Part shown: in pieces, positions 9,968 through 18,876 of the stretch | How the letters are laid out: each line of letters begins with the position of its first letter | Position numbering within the stretch: the stretch's first letter is position 1 | Assembly (NCBI RefSeq): GCF_000526915.1 | Contig: NZ_JAGZ01000006.1 | Span: 210,861 to 274,860 of the forward strand | Source of the DNA: Mycobacterium genavense ATCC 51234 | Lineage (GTDB): Bacteria; Actinomycetota; Actinomycetes; Mycobacteriales; Mycobacteriaceae | Length of the DNA stretch: 64,000 bases | Direction of reading: 5' to 3' | Notes under the pieces: generated by a model | Told to the model about the DNA's origin: nothing | Seen by the model: the letters and a program-made list of their open reading frames with translations, nothing else | Databases searched by the model: none | Made by a program: the position numbers and the translations under genes

Positions 9968-10681
9968 TCAGCGACCGGGCCGCCTGAACCCGACGACAAG
10001 TAAGGACAAGTCGCTGTCACGCGAGCTTCAGCGCCGGGAGCGCCGAGCAGTTGCTCGATCGCCGCGGTCTGGGCGGCACCGACTACGACCAACTGGATGG
10101 CTTCGGCATGCGCAGCGAGATAGTCGACAGGAGAAGCCTGCAGATGGACGGTGTCGATTTCGACCTCGGGATAGCTGTCCGTGCAACGTTTCATGTGCGA
10201 GTCACCGGAATGCGGATGGGTGATGTCAGTACCCGCAACGGCACGCGACGATGGCGTGCCTCGTGGATCGACAGCCACCGAACAGTGGCCGGATCGTGCC
10301 AGTTCTTCCGCGGTCGACCCCAACCAGGCGTTCGGGTGCATCGCCGCCCCGGTGTCTCCGATGAACAACAACGTTGTGGACCGCGAAGCAGCGATGAGCG
10401 CCGCCACCGGAGCGCCGTCGACAAGTTCCGTTTCCACCTTGACCGGCTCGCCCATCTGTTCAACCGCGTGGTAGGCGTCGCGGACGACTTGCTCTGCCGC
10501 AACCACCGCCATCCGCGCTTCATCCGGACTGACATTGACGGCCGGTTTGGTGACATGGAGCAGACGCAGCGGAATGTCGGTGCCGGCGACCTTCGTCTAC
10601 CGCCCACCGGGCAGCGCGAATTGCGGCCGCCGACCCGTCCACACCGACGACGACGGACTTCGGTGGATACCGATCAAACAT
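9968..10681 (-). pseudogene. universal stress protein (Rv2028c/Rv2624c type), frameshifted
   Basis: An ATG at 10681 starts MFDRYPPKSVVVGVDGSAAA, a USP domain with the ATP-binding GVDGS start, up to WAVDE. An extra base near 10600 then breaks the frame. The correct continuation (TDIPLRLLHVTKPAVNVSPD, VKVETELVDGAPVAALI, LGSTAEELARSGHCSVAV) is in another frame. The middle of the second domain is shortened. A further shift near 10000 separates LGAPGA from the natural C-terminus SDLSLLVVGFRRPGR and its stop. The related M. tuberculosis proteins belong to the DosR regulon. Two frameshifts plus an internal deletion suggest real decay. Confidence 0.8.
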
Positions 10682-10705
10682 GAGAACTCCTGGCTTCAGT
10701 GGCAT

Positions 10706-10974
10706 TAGGAACGTATTCAGGACGCTACGGAGTGCGTCCCAGCCAGAGCAGAGGCATTGGTCCTCACCTGTGGATACGTTCGGCGGAGAGGGAACCGCAA
10801 ACTAAAGGGACTTCGTGCTCCACCCCCGGACCGAACGAGTTGAGCGGATTGCGCATACAGCTGCCCGCGATTGGCGGCTAGCTATGAGATCTGCTGTGTC
10901 ACAGCACTATTCGTTTCAGGACGGCGGGAAGGGCAGGAGAGACATTGGCTAAAGCATTACCTCAAAGTGAAGTC
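10706..10974. other. intergenic stretch upstream of USP pseudogene
   Basis: No gene is visible in these 269 bp. On the plus strand there is a short inverted repeat GGACGC...GCGTCC around 10713-10732, and one DosR half-site (AAAGGGACT, about 10804-10812) without a convincing second half. It probably held the promoter of the USP gene on the minus strand. Confidence 0.35.
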
Positions 10975-11920
10975 CTAACCGAAGTAAACCTTCGACCCCC
11001 CCGGTTCGATGCCGACTCTGATCAAGACCTGCGGTACCGCAGCGGGTCGACTCACGAGGTCACGGATCATGTCCCGACTGGCTTCTAACTCCGTGACGTG
11101 CGTGACGGGGCACGTGGCCAATCCGGCCATCGTGCACTCCAGCAGGATCGCCGACAGCGCCTCGCCGCAGTTGAGGGCATCGACACGCGCGTCGCCGGCG
11201 GTGGACAACATGAGAATCTTCGCTTGGTCATACGTGCCCGCAGAACTCCGCTCGTTCGACGGATCGATCGGGAAGCGGCGGTTCACGTCGACCCTGCGGT
11301 CATCTGACTGCGACGCCAGTGCGCTTTCCGGTATCCCTTCCGATCCTGCCAACCGGACTGTCCACCAACGTAGTTCGGCGTGATACAGGTCGTCATAACG
11401 ACGCAAGGCTTCGGTGAGTCGTGCCGCCTCGGCTAGTCGCGGACGCACAGCGTCGGGCAACACATCCATAACGACCAGGTCGTTGTCGAACGCGCTACGC
11501 AGCACGGGTTCGAACGACGCCCAGTGCTTCGGCGCGCGGAACGGTAGCCGGTTGGTACGGCGACGCAGTATTGCGTTCGCACGGGCTCGCCGAGCCGGTG
11601 CCACGTAGTCAACGGGCGCAAAATCGACGGTCACCAGGTGGTCGAGATTGTTCGGGTTGGGAAACTGATCGACATTCGTGGCCCACCTGGCGGCGGCCAT
11701 CGCAATCCGGAAGTGATCGAGCGCAGCACCGCAGCTAATGATCGCTTCGCGACCGGACTTGTCGGCCGAACTCAAGATTTGTTGTCGATCGGGGAATTAG
11801 GTCGACGGTGATGCCGTCGGTAATCCAGCGCCAAGGCTGGGAGTTGTGTAGCGATGGGGCGTGACGCGCAAGGTCGACTGCCGTCGTGATCGCTTTCGTG
11901 TCGGCCAGCGTTTCGGCCAT
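10975..11920 (-). pseudogene. acg: Acg-type nitroreductase homologue, frameshifted
   Basis: The first frame (ATG at 11920, GTG at 11929 possible) encodes ARHAPSLHNSQPWRWITDG, the signature start of the mycobacterial Acg nitroreductase family (Rv2032, Rv3131). At a run of four C near 11794 the frame breaks. Removing one C restores IPDRQQILSSADKSGREAII, and the rest reads to the natural end VPQVLIRVGIEPGGSKVYFG. Acg proteins bind FMN but lack known nitroreductase activity, and are strongly DosR-induced. A single lesion in a homopolymer could be a sequencing error, so the gene may be intact. It diverges from the DUF302 gene across a promoter region with DosR-like boxes. Confidence 0.8.
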
Positions 11921-11978
11921 CGTCGCCACCCTTCATCCGATATGGCTAAGACCCTCGTACACGCGTACGGCTGGCGCC

Positions 11979-11998
11979 AGAGTCCTTGGTCCCCGACA
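11979..11998. promoter_or_regulatory. weak DosR-like box facing the acg homologue
   Basis: On the minus strand TCGGGGACCAAGGACTCTGG keeps the GGGAC half and the central AA of the DosR consensus, but the right half is poor. It lies about 60 bp upstream of the acg-type start. Weak on its own; supported by two better boxes nearby. Confidence 0.35.
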
Positions 11999-12051
11999 CT
12001 AGGCCATTGGACCTCCGGGAGGCCCGCACGGTAGCCCAACGTCCTCGTCCC

Positions 12052-12071
12052 CCAGGGACATACGACCCTAG
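12052..12071. promoter_or_regulatory. DosR-like box in the acg/DUF302 divergent promoter
   Basis: CCAGGGACATACGACCCTAG keeps GGGAC, a central TA, G and CCC at the consensus positions of TTSGGGACTWWAGTCCCSAA. It lies between the divergent acg-type and DUF302 genes and could serve either. Inferred from sequence only. Confidence 0.5.
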
Positions 12072-12083
12072 GCGTTGCGTCCG

Positions 12084-12103
12084 TTCGGGACTTTTGCCCC
12101 TAC
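12084..12103. promoter_or_regulatory. DosR box upstream of DUF302 gene
   Basis: TTCGGGACTTTTGCCCCTAC matches the DosR consensus perfectly over TTCGGGACTTT and retains G and CCC of the second half. It ends 33 bp before the DUF302 start codon, a normal position for DosR activation close to the promoter. Confidence 0.65.
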
Positions 12104-12136
12104 CGCGGCCAGTGTCCAGACGATCAGATACTCGCC

Positions 12137-12544
12137 ATGGGTATTCCGCTATCGGCTCACTTGGCAACGGACTTTGAACGCGCGGTCGAGAGAACCCGAG
12201 AAGCCCTTGCCCAACAGGGCTTTAGCGTACTCACTGAAACCGACGTCACCACGGCGCTCAAGACCAAGCTCGGCATCGAGATGGAAGACTATCTGATCCT
12301 TGCTGCGTGCAGCCCGGAGCTGGCATACCGAGCGATCGATATCGATCGCGAGATTGGATTGCTGCTCCCCTGCAACGTCTTGGTGCGCGCCGACTTGGCC
12401 GAGCCGGGCATGACCATCGTCGACGCAATGGATCCCTGCCTTTCGGTCGTGGTAACCGGGGAGCCCGCGCTCAAGGCGATCGTCGACGAGATCACTGCCA
12501 AGCTGGGTGCCGCGATCGCCTCGCTGAATTCTCATTCCGGTTGA
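12137..12544 (+). CDS. DUF302-family protein
   Basis: 135 residues. The fold signature of DUF302 is visible: FERAVERTREALAQQGFSVLTETDV, TKLGIEMEDYLILAACSPEL, IDIDREIGLLLPCNVLVRAD and DAMDPCLSVVV. DUF302 proteins are small cytoplasmic alpha/beta proteins of unknown biochemical role, often next to stress, copper or redox genes. Here the gene diverges from an Acg-type nitroreductase with DosR boxes between them, so it is probably hypoxia-induced. Reads intact; the usual family length is 130-150 residues. Confidence 0.85.
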   Translation: MGIPLSAHLATDFERAVERTREALAQQGFSVLTETDVTTALKTKLGIEMEDYLILAACSPELAYRAIDIDREIGLLLPCNVLVRADLAEPGMTIVDAMDPCLSVVVTGEPALKAIVDEITAKLGAAIASLNSHSG

Positions 12545-12638
12545 TTGCCTCCAGGCGCGCGACCGAGCGAATACGCGCGGGGGATGCGGCCTGGCATCGA
12601 CGGCACCGCCAAGGTGCGCTGCACGGGCGCGCTTGGCG

Positions 12639-13217
12639 TCAGTGAATCGTCCGGCCTCCGTCTTCCTGCAAGCAGCTGATCTTGCGATCCCACTGCGCAC
12701 TGCGAATCCGATTCAGGCGGGCACGCACGTTCAGCACGAGCAACGCCACCCCGAATCCCATCACCAGCAGTGTCCCGAGAGCCGCGGCGGATGCGTCTGC
12801 CACTGCGTGCCACACCGGGGTCGGCCGGGCTACATGGTCGCCTTTGCGGTCGACCCAAACTTCAACGCGATCGCCCACGCCGACCCCCGCGTAGGGCAGT
12901 TCGAATACACCGGTGCGCTCGGCGTTAGCGATAGGCCACTTCGCTTGCACGACAGTGATACCCGAGCCGGCCTCGGCGGTTTCGGTAATCGTCGGCTGTA
13001 TCGCGTGACGCTCCTGCGCCTCTTGGACGTAGAGCCGATCGCGCACGCTATAGGTCACGCCACCTGCTACGCCGGCGAAGGGAATCGCCAAGAGCAACAC
13101 AACGAATGCGATCAGCAGGGCCAGGGCTTCGATGCGGTCGGTGCGCCGCAGCAACGGATTGCGCCCGAAGATGCGAGCGATTCGCCAGCAGCGCGGGTCC
13201 AATGTGTAGGTCTCCAT
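12639..13217 (-). CDS. Rv1733c-type two-pass membrane protein
   Basis: 192 residues from the ATG at 13217; a GTG one codon upstream (13220) is possible, with AGGAG properly spaced. The order of motifs matches M. tuberculosis Rv1733c: IFGRNPLLRRTDRIEALALL, a first membrane helix to LLAIPFAG, an extracytoplasmic middle with RDRLYVQEAQERH and GDRVEVWVDRKGD, then DASAAALGTLLVMGFGVALL as the second helix and NRIRSAQWDRKI. Rv1733c is a DosR-regulated antigen of unknown function. It lies 32 bp downstream of the second nitroreductase locus on the same strand, so the two were probably co-transcribed. Reads intact. Confidence 0.85.
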   Translation of the reverse strand: METYTLDPRCWRIARIFGRNPLLRRTDRIEALALLIAFVVLLLAIPFAGVAGGVTYSVRDRLYVQEAQERHAIQPTITETAEAGSGITVVQAKWPIANAERTGVFELPYAGVGVGDRVEVWVDRKGDHVARPTPVWHAVADASAAALGTLLVMGFGVALLVLNVRARLNRIRSAQWDRKISCLQEDGGRTIH

Positions 13218-13249
13218 CACAACTCTCCTGAGCGCTAGCGTGTCCGATA

Positions 13250-14261
13250 TCAGCAGCTACTCGGTGATGTTTGTTCGCGGTCGGACATCCACTCGACGAA
13301 ATCGGCTAGTTCGCGCCGCGGTGTCGATGGCAGCGGGTCTGCGTTGATCGGCGCCCAGCCCACCCGTAACAGCATTTGCGGGTAGTTGCTGCTGCCGAAA
13401 ATCTCGGATCGCACCGCCGCGCGTGTTTCGGCGATCTCAAGTGGTTCGGTGACCGGGCAACTCGCCAAACCCATCGCCGCGGCGGTGAGGAGGACCGCGC
13501 TGGTGGCCTCGCCGCCACGCAGCTGGGCCATGCGGTCGTCGGCACGTGTTCCCAGCGCAAGAACCACGGCGTTATCTTCAGCGGCTGACGAATCAGGGGG
13601 CTCGGCAAGCACGGGACCGGCAAAGTACTGGCCCGGTAGCGGGGCGTCACGGTCGGATTTTGGCGTGTTGCGCGCCGGAACGCCGGCTACTGAGCCGTAC
13701 CGGCCGCTCCAGGCGGTGAGTTCGGCGAGATATTCGTGGTTCATGTGATCCCACACGCCACACGGACTGCGTCACGATTTCGCGCAGCTTGTCGGTGTCT
13801 TCGACTTGGCAAAGCGTCACACCATGGCGCGCCGAACGCGCCGCCATCAGCGCGATGTCGCCCACGGGTACCGGCCAGGAGCTGTAGTGCCGGCGGTCGG
13901 TTCGCCGCCGTGGTATCGCCGCGGCAAGTGCGATGTCTGAGGCGTCAGCCGTGTGGCGTGAAAGTTCCAGTGCAGCAAGGTGGTTCGGATCGCCCGGGTT
14001 GGGCAAGCGGGATACTTTGGCATGCCATCCGACCGCCGCAAACGCGGCGACGCAGTGATTCAGCGCCGCGCCGCAACTCAAGATCAAGTCGCGTCCGTCC
14101 GGGTCGGTATTGGGCAATTGCCGCTCCGCATCGCAGTAAAGATGCAGGATCTGCGTACCCACCAGCCAGCGCCATGGCTGCGTGTTGTGGACCGAGGGGG
14201 CTCGAGATGCCAAAGCCAGGACCGTGCGAATCGTGCCCGCATCGGGAAAGCGCGCGTTCAT
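13250..14261 (-). pseudogene. second Acg-type nitroreductase, broken by 7-bp tandem duplication
   Basis: The ATG at 14261 starts ALASRAPSVHNTQPWRWLVG, the family signature, and continues with DPDGRDLILSCGAALNH and IPRRRTDRRHYSSWPVP to REIVTQSVW. There the seven bases CGTGTGG are present twice in tandem. Removing one copy restores VWDHMNHEYLAELTAWSGRY, with the rest (VAGVPARNTP, LRGGEATSAVLLTAAAMGLA, LLRVGWAPI) in frame to the stop. So the whole gene is present apart from one short duplication. Family members bind FMN and are DosR-regulated. A DosR-type box lies 83-102 bp upstream. Confidence 0.9.
13751..13764. repeat. 7-bp tandem duplication disrupting nitroreductase
   Basis: Plus-strand CCACACGCCACACG is an exact tandem copy of CCACACG. 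On the coding (minus) strand it duplicates CGTGTGG between the Ser and Trp codons of the nitroreductase and shifts the frame by +1. Deleting either copy restores the family sequence on both sides. Confidence 0.9.
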
Positions 14262-14343
14262 GGCAGTTCGTCCCTTTCTAAAACTTCTGATGTCGAGGTT
14301 TCCGGGTTTGCCGCCGTTACGCGAGGGGACGACGACCTCAGTC

Positions 14344-14363
14344 CGAGGGACCTTTGTGCCACC
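14344..14363. promoter_or_regulatory. DosR box upstream of second nitroreductase
   Basis: CGAGGGACCTTTGTGCCACC keeps GGGAC, the central TT, GT and CC of the DosR consensus. It lies in the gap between the nitroreductase start (14261) and the end of the small upstream gene (14400), so it points to the nitroreductase-Rv1733c pair. Confidence 0.55.
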
Positions 14364-14399
14364 CTTTGATTCGCGGGGGGTGCTTCCTAGCTTGAGGCG

Positions 14400-14648
14400 C
14401 TAGGCGGCGACAACAGTCACTTCGATAGACAACTGGTTGCCGACGGCGTAGGCCGCGGCCCAGTCGCCGACGCACACCGCTCGTGCGAGGTCCTCAGCCA
14501 GCGGGCTGGAGGCACCCAGCTCTCGGAGCCACGCCGAGACTATGGATGCGATCTCATTGCCGTGCACACGAGCGGTGCGGCCGCCGTGTAAACGATCCGT
14601 AATGCTGTACATCGTCGCACCACGCGAGGAGTGTTTTGCGAACCTCAT
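14400..14648 (-). CDS. small conserved mycobacterial protein, unknown function
   Basis: 82 residues from an ATG with AGGAGG five bases upstream. A second ATG (14612) could give a 70-residue form starting MYSITDRLHGGR. The body is a small helical-looking domain (EIASIVSAWLRELGASSPLA, EDLARAVCVGDWAAAYAVGN) ending in LSIEVTVVAA. I recognise it only as a type of short protein found near dormancy genes and do not assign a function. Its position in the island and a weak DosR-like palindrome upstream suggest hypoxic control. Confidence 0.6.
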   Translation of the reverse strand: MRFAKHSSRGATMYSITDRLHGGRTARVHGNEIASIVSAWLRELGASSPLAEDLARAVCVGDWAAAYAVGNQLSIEVTVVAA

Positions 14649-14794
14649 GGCAGCCTCCTAGAACAACCTTGAAACCGATTCGACCACTTGGCCGATTCAG
14701 CCAGTAGAGGCAAACGAAACCGGTCAGCAGTACTTCCGGCGCATCCGCGAGCATTGCCGAAGTCCCGGTTGGAGAGTCCTTCGTCACCGCACTC

Positions 14795-14814
14795 GTCGGG
14801 CCGAAGGACCCGAG
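14795..14814. promoter_or_regulatory. DosR-like palindrome upstream of small gene
   Basis: GTCGGGCCGAAGGACCCGAG keeps TCGGG, the central AA and G.CCCGA of the DosR consensus and is itself symmetric (GGG...CCC). It lies about 150 bp upstream of the minus-strand gene ending at 14400. Weak evidence. Confidence 0.35.
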
Positions 14815-15204
14815 ATGACTGCATTCAGCAAAGTCATCAGGCGCGCGCAGATGTCGATCACCTTGTCGAACAGTGCTTTTCGGAACTACCCGCCTCGCCT
14901 TCGGCTAGCACGAAATAGTTCTCTTCTTCTTGCACGAAATGCAGCCGCAGCAGAGTGCGGCCCATAGAGGCACGCCAGCAAGTCATCGACTTGACTCGAT
15001 TTAATCGCCCCTTCCGCTTTCGCCATGGCCAGATGCGTGCCGACGCGGTCCGAAAGTCTCCGGATTTCGGCATGCGTCCGGCTCATTGTCGGGGTCGCTT
15101 CCCTGCCTAGGGGCTGGGCTAGGGCGGGGTAAAGCTGTGTTTCCTCGGCTAGTTCGTGGGGCAGAAGCCGACTACTCAGTACGGCATAAGCCTGCCGGCA
15201 CCGA

Positions 15205-15297
15205 AGACCTGCTGCAACGCTTCTCTGCCGAGCACGACCAACTCCGCGACGCCATCGGATTGCTGCGCGACAGCGCGGATCGCGCTTTGGACAGCGA
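15205..15297 (+). other. inverted hemerythrin-domain segment
   Basis: The plus strand encodes DLLQRFSAEHDQLRDAIGLL and RDSADRALDSDP, the opening helix of an HHE hemerythrin domain. The rest of that domain and the ATPase before it lie on the minus strand. It keeps its relative place (next to the rest of the domain) but is flipped. Confidence 0.7.
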
Positions 15298-15299
15298 TC

Positions 15300-15395
15300 C
15301 GCCGCGGCCCACGGTGATGGTCGGTGATGGAGTCCAATGACGCCCCAGCCTTAGCTGGCGCGACCGTCGGTGTTGCGATGGGTGCCCGTTCGCTT
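15300..15395 (+). other. inverted ATPase hinge segment between 11-bp inverted repeats
   Basis: The plus strand encodes TVMVGDGV, a one-base frame change, then NDAPALAGATVGVAMGARS: the P-type ATPase hinge motif that should follow AESERAP on the minus strand. Ancestral ends would be ACGGGCACCCA and TGGGTGCCCGT, exact reverse complements, so a flip across these repeats explains the inner junction precisely. Confidence 0.75.
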
Positions 15396-16977
15396 TCGGC
15401 GCGCACAGCGGCATACTTGTCGGCAGGCGTCTGTTCGGCGAGAACCGCGTCCAGTCCCAAGTCAGTAGCGATCTCGCGCGTCGGCTCGAGTCGGTCGCCA
15501 GTGAGCAGGATCAAGCGATCCAGCCCCACCTCACGCAATCGCCGAACGGTTACGTGGCGCCTCGCGGCGGAGCGGACTCGCAAAAACACGGCACCGATCG
15601 CCCGATTTTCGGTGCAGACCCATGCGATGGCGGACCCGTCAAGACGGGCGCGGTTGAGCACCGTTCGTGCCCACGCGTCGATCGCGGCGTTGGTGGGCAG
15701 TTTGCCGACCGAAACCCGACGCCCGTCGACGGTGGCGGTGACGCTCACCCCCGGATCTTCGGACACCTCGGTGGGCAGCGACAACTGCAGGCCACGGCTG
15801 AGGGCCTCGGTGACACTGGCCTCGCCCATTACGTGCGGAGAAAATTGGTCTACCGAAGCGGCCAGTCGCAGTACCGAAGCCGTATCACTGCCCGGGCCAG
15901 CTACCACGTCGAGGACCGTCGGCTGTCCCGTAGTCAGGGTTCCGGTCTTGTCCATTACCAACGTTTTTGCGCGACCGAGATTTTCCAGGACGCCACCACC
16001 GCGGATGACCACGTCCTCGCGGGAGGCCCGCGACAAACCGGAAACGATCGCTGCCGGAGCTGCCAACAGCAAGGGACACGGTGTCGCCACCACCAGCACC
16101 GCCACAGCCCGCACAGCTGATCCGCTCAGTAACCAAGCAAGCCCCGCCAGCGATAGCGCCAGCGGAAGAAACCATGTCGCGTAGCGGTCGGCCAACCGCA
16201 CCAGCAGCGCGCTTTCCGCAGCCTGCTGCGCCAATCGCACAATGCCCGCATAGGTGCTCTGGTCAGCCGGCGCAGTCGCCCGCAGCTCGAAAGGGCTGCC
16301 GGCGTTGAGCACGCCGCTGCGGACCGGCTCGCCGAGGCGGCGTTCGACGTGCAGCGATTCTCCCGTCAGAGCGGACTCGTCGAGCACCGCCACCACGTCG
16401 GCAACCCGCCCGTCGACCGGCACCACCTCACCGGGGCCGACGACCAGCACATCACCGATGCCGACATCAGCCAATGGAATCACGCTCACCAGCGATCCGA
16501 GTCGCCGGCGCGCGGATCGCGGGGCACGCTCGAGCAGGTAACGCAAATCGTGTTCCGCGCGTCGCCCGGCCGCCGCATCCAGCGCTCGCCCGCTCGCCAG
16601 CACCACTGCAATCAATGCGCCGGCCAAGTACTCGCCCACCAGGACACTGCCGACCAGAGACAACAGCGCAATAATGTCGACGCCACCGCGCTTGCGGCGC
16701 AATCCGGCGACGACCCATGCCGATGCCGGCACGATGGCGACGACGGTACCCGCGATCCAGCAACCGCCGGCCAAGTGCCGCCAACCAGCCAGCCAGGCGC
16801 CTCCCCCGGCCACCAAGAAGCCCAAGGTAACACCCGTCAAGATTGGTTCGACAGACGAGCGCGGCCCAAGAAATGAAACGGCCCGCAGAACAGGCACCCA
16901 TGACGATCCCTCCGGCCACAACTAGTTCGGGCTAAGTTGAACAGGCGCAGTCGTTGTCGGTAAGTGCCGTAATGCCG

Positions 16978-17735
16978 TCAGTCCTGGGTCTTTGGACCCG
17001 TAGCGGCGTGCGACTCACCCGCAGCTGGCTGGCCGCGCGCCGCGAATAGCGCTGCCACCGAGGTGGACGCGATCGTCACCAGGGCGCCGAACATCAACGC
17101 CGACGATTCGCCCGCGGCCAGCAGGTGTTCTTCGGTCCCGATCGTGGCCGCGGCCACGGGGACCCCAAGCTGCGCTGCCGACAGCACGGCAAGCGTCAGC
17201 GGCTGACCGAGCAGCCCGCCCACACAGTGGGCGAGCAGGGCGCCCAGGCCCAGCCCTACCGCCCAACAAAATCAATTTCGGATGCGCGCCCAGATCGCGC
17301 ACGCGCAGCGACGCGCCCAGCCAGACGAAGAACAGCGGACCGAAGAACCCTTCGGTGATCCCGAACAGCTGACGCGCCAGCCGTCGCGGTTCCCCGACAG
17401 CAGCGATCACCAGTCCCAGCGCGAAGCCGGCCAACATGATCGACACGTGGGTGCTGAGCGCAAGTGCCGCCAGCGCGAACAAAACGAACAAATTGGTCCG
17501 CAGCTCCAACGCAAGCTTGTGTTTCTCGGAATACTCGTGGGCGCGTTGACGCCAGCCTTGCCGATCAAGCACGAGCAGCACCGCGAACAGTAGGCCCGCG
17601 CAGCTAGCGATCGCGACTGCCCCGAAGGTTGCCTTCGGCGCCCTACGCAGGTCAATCGCCTAGGGCAGCAGCACAATACACGCGCCGTCAGCGATCGCGA
17701 TCTGCGCTGTCAGGGAAAGGACCGGCGGACGGAGA
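16978..17735 (-). pseudogene. Kef-type cation/proton antiporter remnant
   Basis: The minus strand encodes the C-terminal half of a CPA2/Kef antiporter: AQIAIADGACIVLLP, an in-frame TAG, AIDLRRAPKATFGAVAIASC, VLLVLDRQGW, NLFVLFALAALALSTHVSIM, LFGITEGFFGPLFFVWLGAS and PKLILLG. After one further frameshift come GGLLGQPLTLAVLSAAQLGV and AAGESSALMFGALVTIASTS. The first half of the gene is missing beyond about 17735. Such antiporters exchange K+ or Na+ for protons. Truncation, nonsense and frameshift leave no doubt it is dead. Confidence 0.85.
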
Positions 17736-17838
17736 TCATCGGCCGGTGCATGGTGTCGATGGAGCTGTTCGGGGTGGTGTCGCGGCCCTCGACGACCTGG
17801 AAACCGTTGCGGCACTGAAACGTTCACTGTAGCCGCGC

Positions 17839-18810
<972 letters not shown>

Positions 18811-18876
18811 CGCACGTTCTCCTGTCGTATGCCGGTACCGTGGCGCTGTGTACCGCGTCGAGCTTCCCGCGATCTG

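Larger units (their letters stand above)
14858..16921 (-). pseudogene. metal P1B-type ATPase fused to hemerythrin domain, rearranged
   Basis: The first ~500 codons read as a heavy-metal P-type ATPase: membrane helices, DESALTGES actuator, VVATPCPLLLAAPAA (CPx transport motif), MDKTGTLTTGQ phosphorylation site, and LILLTGDRLEPTREIA to YAAVRAESERAP. The next block, TVMVGDGV/NDAPALAGATVGVAMGAR, is present but on the opposite strand (15300-15395). The start of the hemerythrin-like domain, DLLQRFSAEHDQLRDAIGLL, is also inverted. The remaining membrane helices are deleted. The minus strand then resumes with RLLPHELAEETQLYPALAQP, TMSRTHAEIRRLSD and, after one frameshift, LLRLHFVQEEENYFVLAEGE. The product would have exported a metal ion under the control of an iron/oxygen-binding domain; it cannot function now. 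The N-terminal start is uncertain. Confidence 0.85.

Noticed and set aside
10804..10823. Possible DosR box upstream of the USP pseudogene
   Set aside because: Only the left half (GGGACT) fits; the right half does not, so it is mentioned but not called.
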